A stretch of 35,857 nt of DNA from an uncultured Elioraea sp. (GTDB lineage: Bacteria > Pseudomonadota > Alphaproteobacteria > Acetobacterales > Acetobacteraceae): positions 1 to 35,857 of the forward strand of contig CALFVI010000070.1 in the NCBI GenBank assembly GCA_937928775.1. Reading direction: 5' to 3'. Position numbers and translations under genes: made by a program. This document shows positions 15,966 through 23,956 of the stretch, one piece after another (position 1 is the first letter of the stretch; each line of letters starts with the position of its first letter). A model generated the notes under the pieces. That model had not been told where the DNA came from. It saw nothing but the letters and a program-made list of their open reading frames with translations, and ran no database searches.

Positions 15966-16430
15966 TCAGCCGCCGCAGCCGCCGATGGTAACCTTCACCT
16001 CCTGGCGGCCGACGAACAGCGACCCGTCGCTCATCTCGGCCACCGCGACCACGTCCTGCGTCTGGCCAAGGCGGATGCGCGTCGACACCTCTGCCCGTCC
16101 CATCGCAGGCGTGAGGGTGAAAGAGGCGACATCCGGGGTCGGGTTGCGGTCGGCGAAGATGTGCACCGCCTTGACGTAATCGGCTGCCGTCATCGGGCTT
16201 TCCACCGCCACAGTGAGTGGGATGGTGTTGCCGTTCTCGGCGATCGGCGGCAGACGCAGCGTGATGCGCCCTTCTTTCAGCGTCCGCTCACCGATCAGTT
16301 TCTTGATCGCCGCCTCGGTCGCCGGTTGCAGCGAGGCGGAGACCGGCTTCGGTGCGAGCGTGATGGCGACAATCGCGCCGGCCGTCCCTAACACAGCCGT
16401 GCGTCGGCTCAATGCGTATCCCTTTTCCAT
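15966..16430 (-). CDS. soxY: SoxY, sulfur-carrier protein with terminal GGCGG
   Basis: A 154-residue periplasmic carrier on which the sulfur substrate is covalently bound. A twin-arginine-type leader (LSRRTAVLGTAGAIVAITLAP) precedes the SoxY domain (ITLRLPPIAENGNTIPLTVAVESPM, AVHIFADRNPTPDVASF). The carrier motif GGCGG forms the extreme C-terminus, with Cys152 as the attachment residue. ATG 16430 is preceded by GAGGAGAAG. It is the first gene of soxYZB, with about 190 bp upstream that should hold the promoter. Confidence 0.97.
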   Translation of the reverse strand: MEKGYALSRRTAVLGTAGAIVAITLAPKPVSASLQPATEAAIKKLIGERTLKEGRITLRLPPIAENGNTIPLTVAVESPMTAADYVKAVHIFADRNPTPDVASFTLTPAMGRAEVSTRIRLGQTQDVVAVAEMSDGSLFVGRQEVKVTIGGCGG

Positions 16431-16560
16431 CGCGGCGACTTCTCCTCTCCCAAGCCGTTCAGGCGATCGACAAGCTGGGCAGTAAGCTCACGACCGGACA
16501 GGTCCAGGCGAAGCCGCCCGGGCTTCCCTTGACCACGTCGGTGCGTTCCTCCCACCTCGT

Positions 16561-16570
16561 TATCTTCGCA
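16561..16570. promoter_or_regulatory. TATCTTCGCA motif upstream of soxY (shared with soxE)
   Basis: The same decamer and orientation as at 7906-7915. It stands about 130 bases before the soxY start codon. Similarity continues loosely beyond the decamer (ACA and GAA to the right in both). It is a candidate binding site for a shared sox regulator. Its distance from the start codon differs from the soxE copy, so chance is not excluded. Confidence 0.35.
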
Positions 16571-16621
16571 ACAGTGAACATGGTTCGCGGCCCTCTGGCA
16601 AGCCTTTCTTGACGGAACCTC

Positions 16622-17557
16622 CTAGAATGAGCCCCAAGCGACCATCACCTCGTGCTTGTTGTGGCTCAAATGCCTAAGCCAAGCCCCTGGGATCTGAGCA
16701 AACGCGTCGAGGGCATCGTGGTCGGTCTCCCCCTGGAATTTCACCGTACAAAGAACATGCTTCGCTGCGCCGGCCGCAATCCAAGCCCGCACGAGGCGAA
16801 GAAGGCGACGCGGGTAGGCAACCACGTCGCTGCACAGCCAATCCACCACACCCTGCGTCTCGCGCCACCGCAGCGGGTCAAGGGCGAAGGCGCTCTCCTG
16901 CCGCACGGTCACGTTTGGTAGAAGAGCGATGCGGGGGTTGAGCGGCGCCTTGTCCACCGCGATCACTCTGGCTCCGAGGGAGGCGAGCGCCCAGGTCCAA
17001 CCGCCCGGTGAAGCGCCGAGATCGAGGCAGGTCTCGCCAGGCTGCGGCCAGCGGCGAAGCAAGGCGAACGCCTCCCACAGCTTGAGGTAGGCGCGCGAGG
17101 GCGGCCCTGCGCGATCTTCGACGAACCGCGCCTCGCCGTTGGGAAAGGGCGAGGAACAGTCTGGCGAGGCGAGCACGAGATCGGGCGCGAGCAAGGTAAA
17201 GGAGCCGAGCGGCGCCTCCGGCGCCGAACCGGGAAAGACCAGCGGTTTCGCCGAAACGTAGGGCAGGCGTTTGGCGATCAGCATCGCTCGCCGGTAATAG
17301 AGCGGCGCATAGGGCCACCAGTTGCGCTGCAGAGCGCGCAGTTTCGCCGCGCCATCGGCAATGGAGCGGATCGGGATCGCGCGCGGGTCGCGCCAGATAT
17401 TCAACGCCCAGGCGCTTGCGGTGGGCGCATCCTCGCTCAGCGCAAGCCGGCCGTGCCAGCAGGCCACCGACACACCTCTCCGCGTCAGCTCCACGGCGAG
17501 CTGGGTCTCGTAGCCTGCGGCGGCGAGATAGGCGGAACGAAACGCTCCCCCGTTCAC
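16622..17557 (-). CDS. RlmM-like SAM-dependent RNA 2'-O-methyltransferase
   Basis: A 311-residue protein. The N-terminal half resembles the THUMP-containing part of RlmM. The C-terminal half is a FtsJ/RrmJ-type Rossmann methyltransferase with the SAM motif CLDLGASPGGWTWAL, a catalytic Asp in WLCSDVV and Lys in CTVKFQGE. E. coli RlmM, which 2'-O-methylates C2498 of 23S rRNA, is about 50 residues longer. The GTG at 17557 overlaps the stop of the DUF423 gene (GTGA), which decides the start; longer frames upstream run into that gene. The same substrate is likely but not proven. Confidence 0.8.
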   Translation of the reverse strand: MNGGAFRSAYLAAAGYETQLAVELTRRGVSVACWHGRLALSEDAPTASAWALNIWRDPRAIPIRSIADGAAKLRALQRNWWPYAPLYYRRAMLIAKRLPYVSAKPLVFPGSAPEAPLGSFTLLAPDLVLASPDCSSPFPNGEARFVEDRAGPPSRAYLKLWEAFALLRRWPQPGETCLDLGASPGGWTWALASLGARVIAVDKAPLNPRIALLPNVTVRQESAFALDPLRWRETQGVVDWLCSDVVAYPRRLLRLVRAWIAAGAAKHVLCTVKFQGETDHDALDAFAQIPGAWLRHLSHNKHEVMVAWGSF

Positions 17558-17925
17558 CTTGGCGCAACGAAAGCGGTGTATGCGAGGACGAGCCAGCCGC
17601 CGATCAGCGCCGCCCCGCCGATCGGCGCGATTGGACCGAGCGAGAGGCCGAGGAATGCGCGCATGAGCACGGACCCGCAAAAGAGCGCGAGCCCTGCGAC
17701 GAACAGCGCAACGGCAGCCGCGAACGGTCGCTGCGGCAGCCTGTGGGCGAGCGCGGCGGCCCCAATCAGAGCGAGGGCATGCCAGCCCGCCATGGTCAGC
17801 GCACTGTCGACCAGGGCGAGAGCAGAAGCATCAAGGCGTGCGGGCAGTGCGTGGGCGCGCAGCGCGGCGAGGCAGACCGCCGCAGCACCCGTCAACGCCC
17901 CGGCGGCGAGAGCAAAGCGCACCAT
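17554..17925 (-). CDS. DUF423 family membrane protein
   Basis: A 123-residue integral membrane protein with four hydrophobic helices. The family pattern is ALGAFGAHAL-like, here LAALRAHALPARLD, then YHTALMYQMWHALALI-like, here VDSALTMAGWHALALIGAAAL, then LFCGSVLMRAFLG and IAPIGGAALIGGWLVLAYTAF. The function of DUF423 (YgdD type) is unknown. The ATG at 17925 follows the family length; the much longer frame is a shadow. It is translationally coupled to the downstream RlmM-like gene. In E. coli, ygdD and rlmM are also adjacent, which supports both calls. Confidence 0.88.
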   Translation of the reverse strand: MVRFALAAGALTGAAAVCLAALRAHALPARLDASALALVDSALTMAGWHALALIGAAALAHRLPQRPFAAAVALFVAGLALFCGSVLMRAFLGLSLGPIAPIGGAALIGGWLVLAYTAFVAPR

Positions 17926-18000
17926 GGCCACGAGCCTCGTGGGCCGAAGGCCATCGCGCAAGTCCTCCTCGGTCGCAGCACAGCCCGCACGGTCTTCACG

Positions 18001-18516
18001 ATGAGCCTCCCTCCCCCCGCCGCCGCAGCGGTTTGGTCTATGGCGGCACAGCCTCTGGCCTTTGCCGGCGCGCTGATCCGCGATCCGGCAGGGCGCTACT
18101 TGGTGCAGATCCGCGACCGAAGCCCAGGCATCCTCAGCCCCGGCGCCTACAGCCTGTTCGGCGGCGCGATCGAGGAGGGAGAGAGCTCCGACGAGGCGGT
18201 CCGGCGCGAACTCGAGGAAGAGATCGGCTGGGTTCCCGACGATCTCACCTTCTGGCGCACGCTCTGGATCCCGGCCCGCTACCCGGGTGCACCCGTGCGG
18301 TCGGCCCGGGTTGAGGCCTACCAAGGGACAATCACGCCGGAGCGCGCGGCTCGCCTGCGGCAGATGGAAGGAGCGGGGCGCGCCTTGATGCCGCCGCGCA
18401 CGCTGCTTCTGGAGGGGAACGTGTCCACCGTCGCACGGCTCGCGATCGGCCTGCACGCTCAGGAGGCGATCGCGGCGGGCGGCAGCGAAGCCTTGCCTGA
18501 ATACTGGCCACGGTGA
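18001..18516 (+). CDS. NUDIX hydrolase
   Basis: A 171-residue hydrolase. The NUDIX box is complete: GGAIEEGESSDEAVRRELEEEIGW fits G-x5-E-x7-REL-x-EE-x-G-W in residues of roughly 55-78. Before it is the fold start FAGALIRDPAGRYLVQIRDR, with SPGAYSLFGG leading into the box. The substrate (a nucleoside diphosphate derivative) cannot be read from sequence. ATG 18001 is chosen as the first start outside the divergent DUF423 gene; an internal ATG (residue 14) is possible. It is divergent from DUF423 across 75 bp. Confidence 0.88.
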   Translation: MSLPPPAAAAVWSMAAQPLAFAGALIRDPAGRYLVQIRDRSPGILSPGAYSLFGGAIEEGESSDEAVRRELEEEIGWVPDDLTFWRTLWIPARYPGAPVRSARVEAYQGTITPERAARLRQMEGAGRALMPPRTLLLEGNVSTVARLAIGLHAQEAIAAGGSEALPEYWPR

Positions 18517-18532
18517 GCGCGCCGAGGGCCGC

Positions 18533-19279
18533 TCAGCGCCGACCGAACAGACGGAGGATCGCCCCGAACAGGCCACCCCGTTGGCGAGGCTCCGCGCGGA
18601 AAAGGGAGGGGCCGCGGCTCGCCGCATGCGGCCGCGCCGCCGGCGGCGGCAGAGCGGACGCCACCGAATAAGCGCGCACATCGCCGGCAGCAATCAGCCG
18701 CCGCTCAAAGGCGACGACGCGATCCACGGGCTCGGGCAACGCACCGCGCTCGAGCGCACTCGCCTGCGCCGCCGCCCCTCCGAAGTCGCCTGCCCGGCGC
18801 AGAATGTCGACGATGCGCACCTGTTGTTCGAGATCGGGCGGCGGGCCCTGCCGGAAGAGAGCGACGGCGGTGAGCCGCCACTCCCGGGCAAGCTCTGGGC
18901 GGCGTAGGTCATCGGCCACCCAGGCGGCCTGTAGCGTCGCCTCGGCCGCCGCGTGCAGCTCGCCCGTCTCCTCAAGGATCATCGCCCGGCAGAGGAAGCG
19001 GCGTGCCAAGGCCGGGTAGTTCGTCTCGGCGAGCAGAGCGCGGTACGGCCCTGACCACACCACCGCCTTCTCAGCCTCGCTCGCGCGATCGAGCCGTGGC
19101 GCGACATAGCCGCAGCCAGGGCAGGCCTGCAGCCAGTAGGCCATGGTGCTGCGCACGGCATCGCGCGGCCGAAGGTCAAGATCGGGCGGCCCCGCCGGCC
19201 CTCCTCCCTTCACCTGGCGCTGCCGGCTCTCACGCCCGCAGACCGCGCACGCGACGGATGTCTCGACCACGCTCGGCAT
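18533..19279 (-). CDS. DUF2225-like zinc-ribbon protein
   Basis: A 248-residue cytosolic protein. Two Cys pairs, CAVCGRE near residue 11 and ACPGCGYVAPR near residue 53, would form a zinc ribbon. A helical, TPR-like middle follows (YPALARRFLCRAMILEETGELHAAAEATLQAAWVADD, split here only for description), and then a Pro/Ala/Arg-rich tail ending in GLFGAILRLFGRR. The Cys pattern and helical region resemble DUF2225 proteins. Function is unknown. ATG 19279 puts the first Cys pair near the N-terminus. It is downstream of the M48 peptidase gene by 49 bp on the same strand. Confidence 0.65.
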   Translation of the reverse strand: MPSVVETSVACAVCGRESRQRQVKGGGPAGPPDLDLRPRDAVRSTMAYWLQACPGCGYVAPRLDRASEAEKAVVWSGPYRALLAETNYPALARRFLCRAMILEETGELHAAAEATLQAAWVADDLRRPELAREWRLTAVALFRQGPPPDLEQQVRIVDILRRAGDFGGAAAQASALERGALPEPVDRVVAFERRLIAAGDVRAYSVASALPPPAARPHAASRGPSLFRAEPRQRGGLFGAILRLFGRR

Positions 19280-19328
19280 TGTGCACGAGCCTAGCGAACG
19301 AACAGGCCGCGGTGAAGCGCAGCCCTGC

Positions 19329-20759
19329 TCACGCCGCGATCAGCTTCACCCACATGCCGGGCCGCACCTCCTCGTCCGCCCCAAGGCCGTTCATTACCCT
19401 CAGCCTCTCGTTGGCCTGGGGCAAGGGCAGGGCCCGGGCAAGCGAGGCGACCGTCTCCCCCGCCCGCACCTGGTGCGCGCGAAGCCGGAGCGGACGGATC
19501 GCCGCCGCCTCCTCGCGGCTGAGGCGGCGGAACGAGGCGAGCATGGCAAAGAAGCCCGCCTCAAACGCCTCCAGCCGATCGGCCCGCGCGGCGAGCTGGA
19601 AGCGCCAGTAGCGCCCCGGCGCGAACCTCACGGCAACCAAGATGATCTCGATCGTGCCCTGCCGCGTCGAGACCCGACCCCGCGCCATCGCCGCCGGCCA
19701 GCCGCCAACCTCGAGCGACGACACGCTCCCAAGCCGAACAGTCTGCGCCCAGACGCGCGTTAGGTACTGGTCTGGCGGGATGTCGCCGCGGATCCGCGCG
19801 GCATCGAACACGATCTGCGCCCCCTCGCGGTGTGTGGCCGAGACCGCGTTCTTCCCGTTCACCACCCGGAAGCCGTGCGGGAAGTCGAGCCCGATGCCGA
19901 GGCGGGGGTGGAGAAAGGTGCGACCGCGCACCACGCCTTCGTCCACATCGTCTCCCCAGACGAGCCCGTCGAGCCGGCGCACATGCTCGTCGCGCGCCGT
20001 CCTCCCCCGCGCATTCCCCCCCGCCTGGGCAATGGCCGCCCGCACCCGCTCCGTCGTGCGCGGATGGGTGGAGAGCCAGGAGAACTGGTCCTCCCCCGGC
20101 CGCCTCCCGGTGGCTGCGGCATCCAGCCGGTCCCAGGCGTTCATGCGATCAAGGAACGAGGCCATCGCCTCCGTTGCGTAACCGCCCGCACGCAGCAAGC
20201 GCACGCCGTAAGTGTCGGCCTCGAACTCCTGTTCCCGCGAATAGGCGGCGAGCCAGAACTGCCCGGCAAGGCCTGCGATCTGGCCCGCCCCGCGCACGCC
20301 GAGGAAGACCTGGCCCAGGATCTCCGCCGCCACGCCGCCGATTTGCGCACCCACCTGCCGGTCGTAGCGCTGGGCAGCGTGGCGGTGGATGACGTGGCCG
20401 ATCTCGTGCCCGATGACCGCAGCGAGTTCCGCCTCGTCGGCACAGAGGCTCAACAGCGCCCGGGTGACGTAAATGTACCCCCCTGGCAGCGCGAAGGCGT
20501 TCATCACCGAGGTGTTGAGAAGCGAAAACGTCCAGCGCGCATCTGGCCGATCAGACAGCTGGGCAAGCCTGCTGCCGAGGTCGCGCACGTACTCGGCCTG
20601 CGGGCCCTGCATCGCGCCGCCGAACTGGGCCAGGATCTTCGGGTGTTCCTGCGCGCCGAGACGGGCCTCGGCCTCAGGCGAGAGGAAGATCTGCGCCGCC
20701 GCAGGGCGGGCAAGCAGGAGTGCGGGGCCAGCGACCAGGAAAGGGCGACGGTTCAGCAT
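19329..20759 (-). CDS. M48-family zinc metallopeptidase (BepA-like) with LysM-like tail
   Basis: A 476-residue exported peptidase. The signal peptide is PFLVAGPALLLARPAAA. The active site HEIGH is at residues 118-122, and the third zinc ligand is the Glu in QEFEADTYGVRLL. STHPRTTERV is the usual M48 C-terminal motif of the catalytic domain. A further domain of about 200 residues ends in a LysM-like segment (HQVRAGETVASLARALPL through RPGMWVKLI). Relatives such as BepA act in outer-membrane protein quality control. ATG 20759 precedes a normal leader. Confidence 0.92.
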   Translation of the reverse strand: MLNRRPFLVAGPALLLARPAAAQIFLSPEAEARLGAQEHPKILAQFGGAMQGPQAEYVRDLGSRLAQLSDRPDARWTFSLLNTSVMNAFALPGGYIYVTRALLSLCADEAELAAVIGHEIGHVIHRHAAQRYDRQVGAQIGGVAAEILGQVFLGVRGAGQIAGLAGQFWLAAYSREQEFEADTYGVRLLRAGGYATEAMASFLDRMNAWDRLDAAATGRRPGEDQFSWLSTHPRTTERVRAAIAQAGGNARGRTARDEHVRRLDGLVWGDDVDEGVVRGRTFLHPRLGIGLDFPHGFRVVNGKNAVSATHREGAQIVFDAARIRGDIPPDQYLTRVWAQTVRLGSVSSLEVGGWPAAMARGRVSTRQGTIEIILVAVRFAPGRYWRFQLAARADRLEAFEAGFFAMLASFRRLSREEAAAIRPLRLRAHQVRAGETVASLARALPLPQANERLRVMNGLGADEEVRPGMWVKLIAA

Positions 20760-20817
20760 GCCGCGTCATGTGGTAACGCCCCTGCCGACCGTGCCCTCCA
20801 GCGCTGCCGCCTTTTGC

Positions 20818-21183
20818 TCAGAACAGCGAGAACCAGCGCGCGGGTTCGGTAGCCGGGCGCGATGGGGTGTCCGCTACCGCCCGTTGCGGGCCGAAGGGAC
20901 GAGGCTCAGTCCAGCAATCGACACTCCCGAGAGAGCGGGTGCAGAACGGCGCTTCCGCCGGGGCTTCCACCGTCCGGCAGTACTCGCCGCGGCGTTCGAG
21001 GTGCAGGAGCGAACAGTCCTGCCCCGTGACCAGAGAGTAGACGGCATCCAAGGGGCCCCTCTGCAGCACGACGAAAGACCCCGCCGCGACTCCTGCGGCG
21101 ATGAGGGGGGCAGGCGTGCCCTGGACCTTCGTTCCGCAGGCGGCCGAAGCCAGGGCGAGGAGGAGAAGGAGAAAGCGCCACAT
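20818..21183 (-). CDS. Small exported lipoprotein, unknown function
   Basis: A 121-residue protein with a lipoprotein signal: MWRFLLLLLALASAACG has the lipobox ASAAC, with Cys16 as the acylated residue. The rest has six further Cys-free or Cys-bearing short segments (DCSLLHL, EYCRTVE, FCTRSLG, VDCWTEP) suggesting two disulfides, and an aromatic end (ARWFSLF). I do not recognise the family. It is divergent from the AtzG-like gene across 70 bp and upstream of the M48 peptidase on the same strand, with about 60 bp between, so co-transcription is possible. Confidence 0.75.
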   Translation of the reverse strand: MWRFLLLLLALASAACGTKVQGTPAPLIAAGVAAGSFVVLQRGPLDAVYSLVTGQDCSLLHLERRGEYCRTVEAPAEAPFCTRSLGSVDCWTEPRPFGPQRAVADTPSRPATEPARWFSLF

Positions 21184-21253
21184 CGGCCGCAGCAGAGCAT
21201 GGCGGGGTTTCCGAAGGGTTGACGATGCTACGAACACCGCGAGGATCCGCGGC

Positions 21254-21472
21254 ATGGCAGACGCCCGATCCTCGCTCACCCCCTCCCCGCTCAGCCGGAC
21301 TGAGGCGGAACGGCTGCTCGAGGCTGTCTCCGCGGCCCTTGCGCTGCCTATTCCTCCGCTTGGTCTGCCGGGAACCTTGGACGCGCTCGTCCGCCTCTCC
21401 GAAGCGGCGGCTCTGCTGCTGGCCTTTCCGCTCGGCGAACGCGACGAACCCGCCCCGGTGTTCCGCCCATGA
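21254..21472 (+). CDS. AtzG-like (DUF4089) small subunit
   Basis: A 72-residue protein. Its second half, LEAVSAALALPIPPLGLPGTLDALVRLSEAAALLLAF split over one helix pair, and the terminal [14 protein letters not shown] match the AtzG/DUF4089 pattern ending in EPAPVFRP. In the cyanuric acid pathway AtzG forms a transamidosome-like complex with the amidase AtzE and is needed for its stability. The ATG at 21254 and a four-base ATGA overlap with the next gene show translational coupling with an AtzE-type amidase, which strengthens the call. Confidence 0.82.
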   Translation: MADARSSLTPSPLSRTEAERLLEAVSAALALPIPPLGLPGTLDALVRLSEAAALLLAFPLGERDEPAPVFRP

Positions 21473-22875
21473 GCGCGGAGGCCCTGCTCGATCAGGGTTC
21501 GGTTGCGATCGCCAAGGCGGTGCGGTCGCGCGCGGCGTCGGCGGTGGCGGTGGCGGAAGCGGCGATCGCGCGGATTGCCGCGCGCAACCCCGCGCTCAAC
21601 GCCTTCACGGACGTCACCGCCGACCGCGCGCTTGCCGAAGCGCGCGCGGTCGATGCGGCGGTCGCGCGGGGCGAGGACCCTGGCCCTCTGGCCGGCGTGC
21701 CCTTTGCGGTGAAGAACCTGTTCGACATCCGCGGGCTGGCCACCCGCGCGGGCAGCCTGATCGGACGCGAGAGCCCTCCCGCCGTGCGCGATGCCGCCGC
21801 CATTCGGCGTCTGCGTGCCGCTGGTGCGGTGCTTCTGGGCGGTTTGAACATGGGCGAGTACGCCTACGACTTCACCGGCGAGAACGCGCACGACGGGCCG
21901 ACGCGCAACCCGCACGACCCCTCGCGCATGGCGGGCGGGTCCTCGGGCGGGTCGGCGGCGGCTGTGGCAGCGCGGCTGGTGCCGCTCGCACTCGGCTCCG
22001 ACACCAATGGCTCGATCCGCGTGCCCGCCGCCTTCTGCGGAATCTTCGGGCTGAAGCCCACCTTCGGGCGCCTCACCCGCGCCGGTACCGTGCCGTTCGT
22101 CGCCAGCCTCGACCATGTCGGGCCCTTCGCGCGGAGCGTGCGCGATCTCGCCCTCGCCTATGACGCCATGCAGGGCTGGGACGCCGGGGACCCCGCCTGC
22201 CGGCGCAAGGCGGCGGAGCCGGTGACGGATCGCCTCGGCCTCGGGGCGGCGGGCCTGCGCATCGCCCGCCTCGGCGGTGCGTTCGACGAGGGGGCGACGG
22301 CGGAGGCGATGGCAGCGGTTGAGGCCTGCGCCGCCGCCCTCCGTGCGACCCGCAGCATCGACCTGCCGGAGATCCCTCGCGCCCGCGCCGCAGCCCAGAT
22401 CATCACCGCGGCGGAGGCCGGCGCTCTGCATCTCGACCGCCTGCGCACGCGCGCGCTCGACTACGACCCCGCCACGCGAGACCGTTTCCTTGCCGGCGCG
22501 CTCGTTCCCGCGCCTTGGGTCTTCGCCGCGCAACGCTTCCGCCGCTGGTTCTTCGAGCGGGTCATGGAGACGTTCCGGGACGTGGACATTTTGCTCGCCC
22601 CCGCCACCCCCTTCGCGGCCCCGCCCATCGGCAGCGCGGGCACGATCCGGCTCGGCGGGCGCGAGGTGCCGGTGCGCGCCGCGATCGGCCTGTTCACCTC
22701 GCCCTTCTCCCTCGTCGGCCTGCCGGTGGTCAGCGTGCCGGCGGGGCGGTCGGCCGAGGGGCTTCCTCTCGGCGTGCAGATCATCGCCGCGCCGTGGCGC
22801 GAGGAGCACGCGCTCCGCGTTGCCGCCGCCCTGGAAGCCGCTGGGTTCGTCTGCTGCCCTGCTCCTACCGGTTGA
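21469..22875 (+). CDS. AtzE-family amidohydrolase (amidase signature)
   Basis: A 468-residue amidase-signature enzyme. The catalytic triad can be placed: Lys82 in [12 protein letters not shown], cis-Ser157 in [14 protein letters not shown] and nucleophile Ser181 in [16 protein letters not shown]. AtzE hydrolyses 1-carboxybiuret in cyanuric acid degradation. Close relatives paired with AtzG-like proteins occur widely in bacteria without that pathway, so the true substrate may be another urea or amide derivative. No cyanuric acid hydrolase or allophanate hydrolase gene is in the window. It is convergent with acr3, seven bp apart. Confidence 0.88.
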   Translation: MSAEALLDQGSVAIAKAVRSRAASAVAVAEAAIARIAARNPALNAFTDVTADRALAEARAVDAAVARGEDPGPLAGVPFAVKNLFDIRGLATRAGSLIGRESPPAVRDAAAIRRLRAAGAVLLGGLNMGEYAYDFTGENAHDGPTRNPHDPSRMAGGSSGGSAAAVAARLVPLALGSDTNGSIRVPAAFCGIFGLKPTFGRLTRAGTVPFVASLDHVGPFARSVRDLALAYDAMQGWDAGDPACRRKAAEPVTDRLGLGAAGLRIARLGGAFDEGATAEAMAAVEACAAALRATRSIDLPEIPRARAAAQIITAAEAGALHLDRLRTRALDYDPATRDRFLAGALVPAPWVFAAQRFRRWFFERVMETFRDVDILLAPATPFAAPPIGSAGTIRLGGREVPVRAAIGLFTSPFSLVGLPVVSVPAGRSAEGLPLGVQIIAAPWREEHALRVAAALEAAGFVCCPAPTG

Positions 22876-22882
22876 CAGGGCG

Positions 22883-23956
22883 CTACGAACAGCGCGCGCC
22901 TCGGCCCAACCCGGCGGCGTACCAGCCGCGCGTGCGCCGGAAGATCGCGACGAGGGACAGCATCACCGGCACCTCCACCAGAACCCCGACCACCGTGGCC
23001 AGCGCCGCGCCAGACCCCAGGCCGAACAGGCTGATCGCGGTCGCGACCGCGAGTTCGAAGAAGTTCGACGCCCCGATCAAAGCGGACGGCGTACCGATCT
23101 CGTGCGGCTCGCCGAGCACGCGGTTGGCGAGGTAGCCGACGAGAGCGGTGAGGTAGCCCTGCAGGATGATCGGCACCGCAAGGAGGGCGATGATCATCGG
23201 ATCGGCGAGAATGCGATCACCCTGGAACGCGAACAGCAACACGATGGTGGCGAGCAGAGCGACGACCGAAAGCGGGTTGAGAACCGCGAGCACGGCGGCG
23301 AAGCGGCCAGTGGCGACCAGCCTCCGCCGCCAGAGCTGAGCCACGACGAGCGGCACCACGATGTAGAGGACGACCGACAACAGAAGGGTCTGCCACGGCA
23401 CCACCACCGCCGAGAGACCAAGCAGGATACCCACGATTGGGGCGAAGGCGACCACCATGACCACGTCGTTTAGCGCGACCTGGCTCAGCGTGAAGTTCGG
23501 CTCGCCGTCAGCGAGGTTCGACCAGACGAACACCATCGCCGTGCAGGGTGCGGCGGCGAGCAGGATCAGACCGGCGATGTAGGACTCGATCTGGTCCTCG
23601 GGCAGGAATGGGGCGAAGAGGAAACCAACGAACAGCCAGGCCAGAGCGGCCATGAGGAACGGCTTGAACGCCCAGTTCACCGCGAGCGTGACGCCGATGC
23701 CGCGCCAGTGCCGCCCGACCGCAGCGAGTGCGGAGAGATCGACCTTGAGCAGCATGGGCACGATCATCGCCCACACCAGTGCCGCGACGGGAATGTTCAC
23801 CTGGGCGATTTCGGCTGCGGCAAGGGCCCGCACGAGGCCCGGGGCGAGCGTTCCGACAGCAATCCCCGCGGCCATGCAGAGCGCGACCCAAAGCGTGAGA
23901 TAGCGCTCGACGAGGCCGAGCGCGGGCGGTGGTGTGAGGTCAGGGGTGTCTCTCAT
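22883..23956 (-). CDS. acr3: Acr3-family arsenite efflux permease
   Basis: A 357-residue inner-membrane transporter with ten predicted helices. The family signature AAAPCTAMVFVWSNL holds the Cys essential in known Acr3 proteins. FTLSQVALNDVVMVVAFAP and TPSALIGASNFFELAVATAI are the other conserved blocks. It exports As(OH)3. ATG 23956 overlaps the arsJ stop by four bases (ATGA). It is the last gene of the arsRC-gapdh-arsJ-acr3 operon, so two separate efflux routes are co-expressed. Confidence 0.95.
   Translation of the reverse strand: MRDTPDLTPPPALGLVERYLTLWVALCMAAGIAVGTLAPGLVRALAAAEIAQVNIPVAALVWAMIVPMLLKVDLSALAAVGRHWRGIGVTLAVNWAFKPFLMAALAWLFVGFLFAPFLPEDQIESYIAGLILLAAAPCTAMVFVWSNLADGEPNFTLSQVALNDVVMVVAFAPIVGILLGLSAVVVPWQTLLLSVVLYIVVPLVVAQLWRRRLVATGRFAAVLAVLNPLSVVALLATIVLLFAFQGDRILADPMIIALLAVPIILQGYLTALVGYLANRVLGEPHEIGTPSALIGASNFFELAVATAISLFGLGSGAALATVVGVLVEVPVMLSLVAIFRRTRGWYAAGLGRGARCS

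Noticed and set aside
16613-16630. TTGACG and TAGAAT on the plus strand as a promoter
   Set aside because: The two boxes are only about nine bases apart, and no plus-strand gene follows.
20818-22809. Long minus-strand open frame (663 codons) opposite atzE
   Set aside because: Composition is Arg/Gly/Ala/His-rich with no domain, and it lies antisense to a clear amidase. Only its last 122 codons, from ATG 21183, encode a real protein, the lipoprotein.
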